This document shows positions 41,756 through 47,524 of a DNA stretch of 47,524 nt, piece by piece (the first letter of the stretch is position 1; every line of letters begins with the position of its first letter). A model generated the notes under the pieces. The model ran no database searches. It saw only the letters and a list, made by a program, of their open reading frames with translations, and had not been told where the DNA came from. The stretch is taken from contig JACPQR010000020.1 in the NCBI GenBank assembly GCA_016190375.1, positions 67,665-115,188 on the forward strand, given 5' to 3'. This DNA comes from Deltaproteobacteria bacterium (GTDB lineage: Bacteria; Myxococcota_A; Polyangia; JACPQR01). The translations under genes and the position numbers were made by a program.

Positions 41756-42979
41756 ATGCGTGCGCCCCGTCGACTGGCACTGGCCGCGGCCCTCATGGGG
41801 GCGTGCAGCTCGGACGAGCCCGCGCCGTTCCCCGCGTTCAGGCACCAGGAGCTGTACGAGCGCGTGCAGCGGGAGGTGAGGGAGTTCACCGTCGTCGAGG
41901 GCGACTGGAAGGAGGACTACGGCGATGCGCCGTTCTACGCGCTCGGGTTCCTCGCGCGCGCAGGCGAGAGCGACCAGAACGAGGAGTACCGGCAGCTCGC
42001 GCGGGACGTCGAGCCGCGGAACGTCGCGATCGTCACCGAACGGGATCTGCTGCACGGCGACGTCAACGAGATCTTGATGAGCGCCCTCGGCCTCGTCGAG
42101 TACATGGCGGCCACGGGGGACGGGGGAGACCTGGCCGCCCTGGACGAGCTGATCGACACGATCAACGGCCTCGTGGCCGCCGTCGGGTACTACCTGCCCG
42201 CCGAGGCCGTGCCGGGCTACGCGATGGACACCTACGGCCCGACCGCCGTCAACGCGCTGGCCGCGCTCCTCAGCCTGCAGCGTGCCTGGGTGCTCGGGGG
42301 CGACCGGAGCCAGGAGCTCGTCGACTGGGCGGCGCAAGTGGGCGAGCAGATCGAGCAGCGCGCGTGGAACGGCACCTACTACGAGTTCAACGATGGCGAC
42401 GTCCGGCCGGGCCTGTTCCTCTACCCGAACATCGCCATGATCATCTTCGAGTCCCGCCTGTACCAGCTCACCGGCGACCCTGCCACCCGCGACCGTGCCC
42501 TCGCGACCTACGAGGGCATCCAGCCGCTCGCGATCACCGAAGACAGCGGCCTCGAGGGGCCGGGCCGCTATCGGTCGCCCTACAGCGCCGAGCACATGGG
42601 CGCCCGGACCGACGACTACACGACGTTCTCGAGCCAGAACTACCTCATCCTCGCGCTGATGCTCCTGTACGAGATCACGGGCGACGTGTCCTACGTCGAG
42701 CAGGTGGACCCCGTGCTCGACTTCCTCGAGCGGGACATCCACGGTCCCTGGTGCGTGTCGAACTTCCACCGCGATCCCTGCGAGCCGGCCTGCTCCGACG
42801 ACGGGGCCTGCCTCGAGCAGAGCTGCGTCGAGGACACCTGCGGCACTGCAACGCTGCACCACTGGATGGACGGCGCCATCGCCGAGCCCGACGATCCGGA
42901 GTACGTGTGCTCGGGGTGCAACTACCAGCTCCTCTACCTGATGTGGTACCGGCAGAACGAGCTGCCGGTGAGGCGGTAG
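41756..42979 (+). CDS. Lipoprotein with alpha/alpha-barrel (six-hairpin glycosidase-like) fold
   Basis: 407 aa from the ATG at 41756, preceded by GGGGGAG; lipoprotein signal 'ALAAALMGACSSDEP'. The body has repeated helical hairpins such as 'NEILMSALGLVEYMAATGD', 'AVNALAALLSLQRAWVL', 'WNGTYYEFNDGDVRPGLFLYPN' (part) and 'FSSQNYLILALMLLYEITGD', the look of six-hairpin glycosidase or AGE-type barrels. A Cys-rich insert ('CEPACSDDGACLEQSC') lies near residue 342. No catalytic acid can be assigned with certainty. Lies between the FHA-AAA+ and kinase genes. Confidence 0.7.
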   Translation: MRAPRRLALAAALMGACSSDEPAPFPAFRHQELYERVQREVREFTVVEGDWKEDYGDAPFYALGFLARAGESDQNEEYRQLARDVEPRNVAIVTERDLLHGDVNEILMSALGLVEYMAATGDGGDLAALDELIDTINGLVAAVGYYLPAEAVPGYAMDTYGPTAVNALAALLSLQRAWVLGGDRSQELVDWAAQVGEQIEQRAWNGTYYEFNDGDVRPGLFLYPNIAMIIFESRLYQLTGDPATRDRALATYEGIQPLAITEDSGLEGPGRYRSPYSAEHMGARTDDYTTFSSQNYLILALMLLYEITGDVSYVEQVDPVLDFLERDIHGPWCVSNFHRDPCEPACSDDGACLEQSCVEDTCGTATLHHWMDGAIAEPDDPEYVCSGCNYQLLYLMWYRQNELPVRR

Positions 42980-43018
42980 ATCCGAGGTCATCGACTGGCC
43001 CGCGGCTCGCGTCCGGGC

Positions 43019-43024
43019 TACGAT
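43019..43024 (+). promoter_or_regulatory. TACGAT 8 nt before the kinase start
   Basis: TACGAT matches TAnnnT; CGCCGAAA separates it from the ATG at 43033. The kinase would be translated from a leaderless message. Confidence 0.4.
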
Positions 43025-43032
43025 CGCCGAAA

Positions 43033-44454
43033 ATGGCCGGTCGACTCGGTGAGGTCCTGGACGGGAAGTACCGGCTCGATCGGCTGCTCGGCTCTGGCGG
43101 CATGGGCTCGGTGTTCGCGGCCGAGCACGTCGTCATCGGACGGAAGGTCGCCGTCAAGGTCCTTCACCCCGAGTACGCGGGCGATCCCACCGCGACGCGT
43201 CGCTTCATGACCGAGGCGCGCGCGGCCGCGGCGGTCGGTCACGAGTCGATCGTCGACATCTACGACATCGGCACGACGCCCGATGAAGCGCCCTACCTCG
43301 TCATGGAGCTGCTCGACGGGGAGAGCCTGCGCACCCTGCTCAAGCGACGAAAGACGCTGTCCGTCGCGGAGGCGGTTTCGATCACGCTGCCCATCCTCTC
43401 GGCGCTCGCGGCGGCGCACCGACAGGGGATCCTCCACCGCGACGTCAAGCCCGACAACGTCTTCCTCCTCGCGGGCTCGGCTGCCGGGCGTCCCATCAAG
43501 CTCCTCGACTTCGGCGTCTCCAAGATCACCTGGGCGATCTCGACGAACGAGACTCGAGCGGGCGTGATCGTGGGGACTCCGGCGTACATGGCGCCCGAGC
43601 AGGCCTGTGGGCGGCTCGACCTCGACCATCGCTGCGACCTGTACGCCGCGAGCGTCACCTTCTACGAGGCCGTGACCGGACGGCTCCCTTTCCCGGGCCG
43701 CTCGACCCAGGAGCTGCTGCTTCAGGTGATCAACGGCGAGCCGACGCCGCCGCGACAGGTCCGCCCATCGCTGTCCGCGGAGCTCGAGGCCGTGATCCTC
43801 CGGGCGATCGCCAACAATCGCGAGGACCGCTACCAGAGCGCCGAGGAGCTGGCCGACGCGTTCGCGCCGTTCGCGGAAGAGGACGACGACGCCCAGACCG
43901 TGGCATCCGGTCCGATGGCCGCGATCTCCTTCCACGACGCCCCGACGGCGATGACCGGTCTCGATGCCGGCGGTCAGCCGTGGGGGACGCTCACCGGCCA
44001 GTCGGAGGCGACCACGCCCGCTCCCCGGTCGACCGCCACGGCGGCCACCCGCCTGCGCCGCCGGCTTCCCGGCCCGCTGGCGTCGATCGCCGCGACGCTC
44101 CTGGGCGCTGCGGCCGTGATCGCGTGGTTCCTCTGGTCCTCGCCGCCGGCGCCGCCGGAGCCGACGCCGCAGATCCGTTCGACACCGGCGACACCGCCGA
44201 CCGTGGCCGCGCCGCCGCGCGGGCCCGTCGCGCCGCCACCGGCCGTGGCGCCTCCGATCCCCTCGGCCTCTCCCCCGGTCGCGCCGCCCACGGGCGTGAA
44301 GGTGCCGACCGCAGCGGAGACGAGGGCGCCGGACGTCGACCCCGCGCGTCGCCCCGTCCGCAAGCGCCGTCAACCGGCGATCCGACCGCGGTCCACCGTG
44401 ACCAAGACCCGCCAGGGCCCGATCCTCACCGACACGTCCGAGTTCGAGAGGTAG
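43033..44454 (+). CDS. Transmembrane Hanks-type Ser/Thr protein kinase
   Basis: 473 aa. Kinase domain 1-285: glycine loop 'GSGGMGSVF' (20-28), K42 in 'VAVKVL', catalytic 'HRDVKPDN' (D137), 'DFGVSK' (D159) and 'GTPAYMAPEQ'. A linker follows, then one membrane segment at about 347-372 ('LASIAATLLGAAAVIAWFLW'), then a Pro-rich external tail without a sensor domain. An active kinase. The next gene starts 6 nt after its stop, so kinase and lipoprotein are an operon. Phosphothreonine made here could be read by the FHA protein upstream, an inference from proximity. Confidence 0.95.
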   Translation: MAGRLGEVLDGKYRLDRLLGSGGMGSVFAAEHVVIGRKVAVKVLHPEYAGDPTATRRFMTEARAAAAVGHESIVDIYDIGTTPDEAPYLVMELLDGESLRTLLKRRKTLSVAEAVSITLPILSALAAAHRQGILHRDVKPDNVFLLAGSAAGRPIKLLDFGVSKITWAISTNETRAGVIVGTPAYMAPEQACGRLDLDHRCDLYAASVTFYEAVTGRLPFPGRSTQELLLQVINGEPTPPRQVRPSLSAELEAVILRAIANNREDRYQSAEELADAFAPFAEEDDDAQTVASGPMAAISFHDAPTAMTGLDAGGQPWGTLTGQSEATTPAPRSTATAATRLRRRLPGPLASIAATLLGAAAVIAWFLWSSPPAPPEPTPQIRSTPATPPTVAAPPRGPVAPPPAVAPPIPSASPPVAPPTGVKVPTAAETRAPDVDPARRPVRKRRQPAIRPRSTVTKTRQGPILTDTSEFER

Positions 44455-44460
44455 GGGACG

Positions 44461-45885
44461 ATGCGGGTCATCGGCGGCTCGTGGGCGGTCGTCTTGATGG
44501 CCATTGCCGGTTGCGAGGATCCGCCGGACCGTACGACCGATTCGGGGCCGGGTCCGGATGCCGGGCTCCCAGGGGACGGCGGCTCGCGCGAAGACGCGGG
44601 GCCGCTCGACGATGGCGGCTCGCGCGAAGACGCGGCGCAGTGGAACGACGAGGACCCTCCACCGAATCCCTCTCTCGCCGCGTCGAGCTGGCCCATCTAT
44701 CATGGCGACAGCTACGCCCGGCACTACTCGGACCTGCCGGCGGTGGAGGGCGCCGCGGAGGTATCCGTCGACCTCGTCGAGCTCGACGGGGACGCGATAT
44801 TCGTCCTGTTCGATCCGGTGGACGACATCTTCACGGTCGCGCGCGGGCTGACCGGTGCGTCGCTGTGGAAGATCGACCGGGAGAGCCTCGCCGTCGTCGG
44901 CAGAGTGGACCTGTCCGCGGAAGGCGCGTTCGCGGGTGTCTACGGGTTCGTCGACGCGGCAGGCGATCCGGTGCTGGGCATCGGCAAGCGCGTCGTCCGC
45001 TACGAGGGGCCCGGGGGCACGCTCGCAGAGGAGGCTGCGGCGGAGCTGGGCGACGTGCTCGGCGAGGAAGAGGTGCTCGTCGCCGCCTCCGCGCTCTTCT
45101 CGGGCGAGATCGCGTTCGTCGGGTCCGAGGGGACGGTCGGCGTGCTCGGGTCGAGCCTGGACGGTGGCCCGCTCGCGACGCTGCAGCTCGGGGGCTCGTC
45201 CGTGTCGAACGCGCTGTCGCTCGACGAGGACGGGGGGTTGTTCATCGTCACGAGCTCGGCGATCCACCGTGTCGACTGGACCGGAGAGGATCTCCAGGAG
45301 AGCTGGTCGCACCCGGTCGAGGCGCCCTACGAGGAGCCCCGTCCGGGGCGGCTCGGCACGGGGTCCGGCACGACGCCGGCATTGATGGGCCGAGATCGCG
45401 TGGTCCTGGCCGACGACGCCGAGAGCGTGAACCTGCTCGTGCTCAGACGCACCGCCGGGGACGGCCCGCGCGAGGTGTGCAAGCTGCCGGCTTTCGACGG
45501 GGAGGCGGCGACCGACAACGCCATCGTCGTCGCGGGTCGCACGATGATCATCGAGCAGAACCTCACCGGTCTATCGGGAGTCGCCCGCATCGACATGTCG
45601 CCCGAGGGCCGCTGCGAGCGGGTCTGGCTCGCGGACGTCCTGGCTCCGACGAGCGTGCCGACGCTGTCGACCGCGAGCGGTCTCGTCTACGTCTACAGCT
45701 TCGACGATGCTTCGGGCTGGGCGCTGACGGGTCTCGACCTCGACACGGGCCAGGTGCGGCTCACGGTCCCGACCGGGGATGGGGCCGCGTACAACAACGT
45801 CTACTCCGCGGTCACCGTCGGACCGGACCGCCGCATCTACGTGGGCGTGCTTGCGGGCCTCCTCGTGATCGCCGACGTGCCTTAG
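44461..45885 (+). CDS. Propeller-like lipoprotein co-transcribed with the kinase
   Basis: 474 aa, good ribosome site (AGGTAGGGG). Lipoprotein signal 'VVLMAIAGCEDPP', an acidic Gly/Asp/Ser linker with a 12-residue duplication, then a beta-rich domain (about 85-474) with repeats such as 'GVYGFVDAAGDPVLGIGKRVV', 'NALSLDEDGGLFIVTSSAI' and 'YSAVTVGPDRRIYVGVLAGL' (parts). These resemble PQQ/SMP-30-like propeller blades. It is likely periplasmic-facing or surface-exposed and may be a partner of the kinase tail. Confidence 0.78.
   Translation: MRVIGGSWAVVLMAIAGCEDPPDRTTDSGPGPDAGLPGDGGSREDAGPLDDGGSREDAAQWNDEDPPPNPSLAASSWPIYHGDSYARHYSDLPAVEGAAEVSVDLVELDGDAIFVLFDPVDDIFTVARGLTGASLWKIDRESLAVVGRVDLSAEGAFAGVYGFVDAAGDPVLGIGKRVVRYEGPGGTLAEEAAAELGDVLGEEEVLVAASALFSGEIAFVGSEGTVGVLGSSLDGGPLATLQLGGSSVSNALSLDEDGGLFIVTSSAIHRVDWTGEDLQESWSHPVEAPYEEPRPGRLGTGSGTTPALMGRDRVVLADDAESVNLLVLRRTAGDGPREVCKLPAFDGEAATDNAIVVAGRTMIIEQNLTGLSGVARIDMSPEGRCERVWLADVLAPTSVPTLSTASGLVYVYSFDDASGWALTGLDLDTGQVRLTVPTGDGAAYNNVYSAVTVGPDRRIYVGVLAGLLVIADVP
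44578..44635 (+). repeat. 22-bp direct repeat in the linker
   Basis: A perfect 22-bp sequence at 44578-44599 recurs at 44614-44635 (36-bp period), duplicating GGSREDA in the linker. Confidence 0.85.
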
Positions 45886-45896
45886 CAACTAGCCGG

Positions 45897-46514
45897 TCAT
45901 CGAGAAGCGGACCAGGAGCCGCTTCCCGTTGCCTCGCCCGACTCGACCGCCCCCGCCCAGGTACCGGCGCCGAACCGCGCGCCATCCCATCGTGCGAACG
46001 CGGAGCCGGTGAGCGGGAAGTCAGGGAGCTCCTCGAGCTCGACGTCGACGTCGGCGCGGAGCTGGTCGCAACGCATCTCGCCCCTCATGGCGCCCCGGAA
46101 GTGCGCGAGCCCGTCCGCGGTCTGTCCGACCATCTCGCCGGAGACCTCGTAGAACTCGGCGTCCGGCCCCACGAGGTCGAACGACACCGTCCCGGACACC
46201 TCGACGACCACGGGCGGGTCCATCGCGAAGGTCACGGAGCCCTCGAACGATCCCGCGTAGGCCCCCGCGAGCCCCTCGGGCACCTGGCAGTCGGCGTCGC
46301 CGTCAGCGTCGGCGTCCGTGTCGGCGTCCGCGTCGGCGTCCGCATCTGCGTCGGCGTCCGCATCTGCATCGGCGTCCGCATCTGCATCGGCGTCCGCATC
46401 TGCATCGGCGCCCGCGTCGGCATCGCCAGGGCGCATCTGCTCCACCGCACAGCCGGCGGCGGCGAGAGAGACGGCGACGAGAGCGGCGAGGAAAGGAAGC
46501 TGGGTGCGCGACAT
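45897..46514 (-). CDS. Lipoprotein with long Asp-Ala repeat and beta-sandwich-like domain
   Basis: 205 aa from the ATG at 46514 with GGAGG 6 nt upstream. Lipoprotein signal '[13 protein letters not shown]', then about 45 residues of DA repeats (positions about 30-75), then a domain of about 130 residues with '[20 protein letters not shown]' and '[16 protein letters not shown]', a GxY-x-G-x-F opening seen in bacterial lipocalin/beta-barrel-like lipoproteins. Function unknown. The tail of the kinase operon converges on it, with an 11-nt gap. Confidence 0.78.
   Translation of the reverse strand: MSRTQLPFLAALVAVSLAAAGCAVEQMRPGDADAGADADADADADADADADADADADADADADADTDADADGDADCQVPEGLAGAYAGSFEGSVTFAMDPPVVVEVSGTVSFDLVGPDAEFYEVSGEMVGQTADGLAHFRGAMRGEMRCDQLRADVDVELEELPDFPLTGSAFARWDGARFGAGTWAGAVESGEATGSGSWSASR
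46290..46432 (-). repeat. Asp-Ala coding repeat with four 18-bp units
   Basis: Units at 46342, 46360, 46378 and 46396 follow the plus-strand pattern GCATCTGCATCGGCGTCC, with one change in the first and one in the last. The remaining tract is less regular GCGTCC/GCGTCG. Confidence 0.85.
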
Positions 46515-46723
46515 GGCGATCCTCCTTCCACTCACGCCATTCAACGCCCGTGCCGTCCAGGACTCCGCGCAAACCCGCTCCTCGGGGCGGCGACACCTGC
46601 TAGCGGACGCGCCCCAACCTGTGCACGGCGGAGGACGAAACCTGGCAGGTGACACGTCCCCGAAACCGAGCACTTCCGCGAACGGTGGCGACGAATTGCG
46701 GGCGATACGGCGTGGCCCGACCA

Positions 46724-46729
46724 TTGAAT
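46724..46729 (+). promoter_or_regulatory. TTGAAT box 24 nt before the last gene
   Basis: TTGAAT at 46724-46729 and its counterpart on the minus strand (46539-46544) each lie exactly 24 nt before the ATG of divergent lipoprotein genes, and both leaders end in AGGAGGnTCGCC. The 239-nt region between the two genes holds nothing else I could recognise. Confidence 0.3.
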
Positions 46730-46753
46730 CTCCTCGAGGGCAGGAGGCTCGCC

Positions 46754-47524
46754 ATGTCGACGTGGAAACCGCGGTACGCCGCCTCTCTGCTCCTTCTCCT
46801 CCTCGCCGGGTGCCCGGCGGAGGGATCCTTCGAGACCACCTCGTCGGGCGAGGAGTGCCAGCCGCTGCCGGCGAGCGACGACCTCGACCCGAATGGGTGC
46901 GACGAGAGCCTCTCGGAGGTCTGGCGGTGCGCGCTCAGCCAGTCGGCCTGGCGAGACGCGCAGGGCAACCCCACCTCGATCTCGCAGGTCTGCCGTCGCG
47001 CGCCCGGTGGTGGCTGGGCCTGGCGGACCTTCACGCTGTTCCCCTCGGACTGCTCCGCCTGCTTCGGCCGGGACCGGATGATCCCCGACGGCTGCGAGGC
47101 GGCGCCGGGCGCGCGAGCGCCCTTGCCGGCCTGCGCGCCGCAGGCGCCCGAGGGCGAGGCGCCCGCCGACGAGCCGCCTGTCGAGATCGACGAGCCGGAC
47201 GCGTGGGTCGAGGAGCCCGAGGAGGTCGAGGACGAAGAGGCCCCCGAGGAGCCGCAGCAGGACGAGCCCATCCTCGAGGAGCCGCCGGTCGACGCCGGTG
47301 AGATCGTTCCAGGCGTCGTGGGTGTCGACGGGATCGCGGCTTTCGACGCGCTCGGCGCGCAGGAGCTCGCGGAGCTCTCGATGCGGCGCCTCTTCTGGGG
47401 CCATCAGTCGGTCGGCGAGAACCTGATCCAGGGCAGCTCCGCGCTGGGCTACTCCTGGGGCGAGGCCAGCCGGGCCAGCGACTATGACGAGGGGACGACC
47501 TGGGGCCACGGATCGATCGGAGAG
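46754..47524 (+). CDS. Cys-rich lipoprotein, C-terminus outside window
   Basis: 257 codons visible, still open at the end of the window. A GGAGG site precedes the ATG by 6 nt. Lipoprotein signal '[15 protein letters not shown]'. The first domain is cysteine-rich ('[15 protein letters not shown]', '[15 protein letters not shown]', '[17 protein letters not shown]'), followed by a Glu/Pro/Asp linker at about 135-180. After residue 215 come '[17 protein letters not shown]' and '[13 protein letters not shown]', which look like the start of an SGNH-like or related enzyme domain ('GHQS', 'GHGS'). Too little is present to be sure. Confidence 0.75.
   Translation, partial: MSTWKPRYAASLLLLLLAGCPAEGSFETTSSGEECQPLPASDDLDPNGCDESLSEVWRCALSQSAWRDAQGNPTSISQVCRRAPGGGWAWRTFTLFPSDCSACFGRDRMIPDGCEAAPGARAPLPACAPQAPEGEAPADEPPVEIDEPDAWVEEPEEVEDEEAPEEPQQDEPILEEPPVDAGEIVPGVVGVDGIAAFDALGAQELAELSMRRLFWGHQSVGENLIQGSSALGYSWGEASRASDYDEGTTWGHGSIGE

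Noticed and set aside
46318..46430. Plus-strand Ser-Ala repeat protein.
   Set aside because: It is the antisense of the Asp-Ala linker of the lipoprotein at 45897-46514, which has a signal peptide and a ribosome site.
1..47524. tRNA, rRNA, riboswitch or phage genes.
   Set aside because: None of their conserved sequences were seen on either strand by reading; small structured RNAs could have been missed.

Overview
High-GC DNA (roughly 70% by eye), most likely from a member of the Myxococcota (Polyangia/Sandaracinaceae-like). The evidence is a serine protease with a MYXO-CTERM-type C-terminus, many lipoproteins with low-complexity Asp/Ala or Pro/Asp linkers, Cys-rich Stig1-like and MopE-type metal-motif proteins, a Hanks-type kinase, and an FHA-AAA+ regulator. 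No rRNA, tRNA, CRISPR array, phage or complete insertion sequence was seen. Genes are dense, and no gene-free gap exceeds about 240 bases.

Layout. 1-2776 (minus): acyl-CoA operon of methylmalonyl-CoA mutase catalytic subunit, 3-hydroxyacyl-CoA dehydrogenase and methylmalonyl-CoA epimerase (cut by the window edge). 2866-4665 (minus): aspS. 4780-7073: secreted trypsin-like protease facing a Cys-rich lipoprotein. 7116-17833 (all minus): two toxin-antitoxin modules bracketing two giant CoA-enzyme activase/dehydratase-like fusion proteins (1439 and 1470 aa) with a MarR regulator between them. 17941-21704: esterase lipoprotein, VWA protein, a kinase remnant and a small secreted protein. 21711-24892 (minus): HAD phosphatase, then a GHKL ATPase-zincin fusion in an operon with a beta-propeller-like protein. 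24933-28919: zinc-ribbon membrane protein, gcvP and a small lipoprotein. 28912-29183: nested tandem/inverted repeat element. 29134-34412 (minus): ArsA/GET3-like ATPase, lipoprotein, 9-repeat MopE-type lipoprotein and CAP-domain lipoprotein. 34561-36332: FapA-like DUF342 protein plus CBS-pair protein. 36303-37418 (minus): TM2 protein and amidohydrolase. 37505-41683: molybdopterin oxidoreductase, TPR/PEGA-like protein, FHA-AAA+ protein. 41756-47524: six-hairpin-like lipoprotein, Ser/Thr kinase, propeller-like lipoprotein, Asp-Ala repeat lipoprotein, and a truncated Cys-rich lipoprotein.

How the parts relate. The first operon fits propionyl/methylmalonyl-CoA and hydroxyacyl-CoA turnover. The giant activase proteins belong to the radical-type (R)-2-hydroxyacyl-CoA dehydratase/double-cubane protein superfamily, so low-potential electron chemistry is likely. 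Many remaining genes encode exported lipoproteins and signalling proteins of the kind that decorate myxobacterial envelopes.

The most notable signals are: (i) about a dozen genes with a -10-like TAnnnT hexamer 5-9 nt before the start codon, implying many leaderless mRNAs; (ii) the nested palindromic element at 28912-29183, which runs into the 3' end of the ArsA-like gene; (iii) the GHKL-zincin fusion; (iv) the toxin-antitoxin-bracketed activase cluster with readable operator palindromes.
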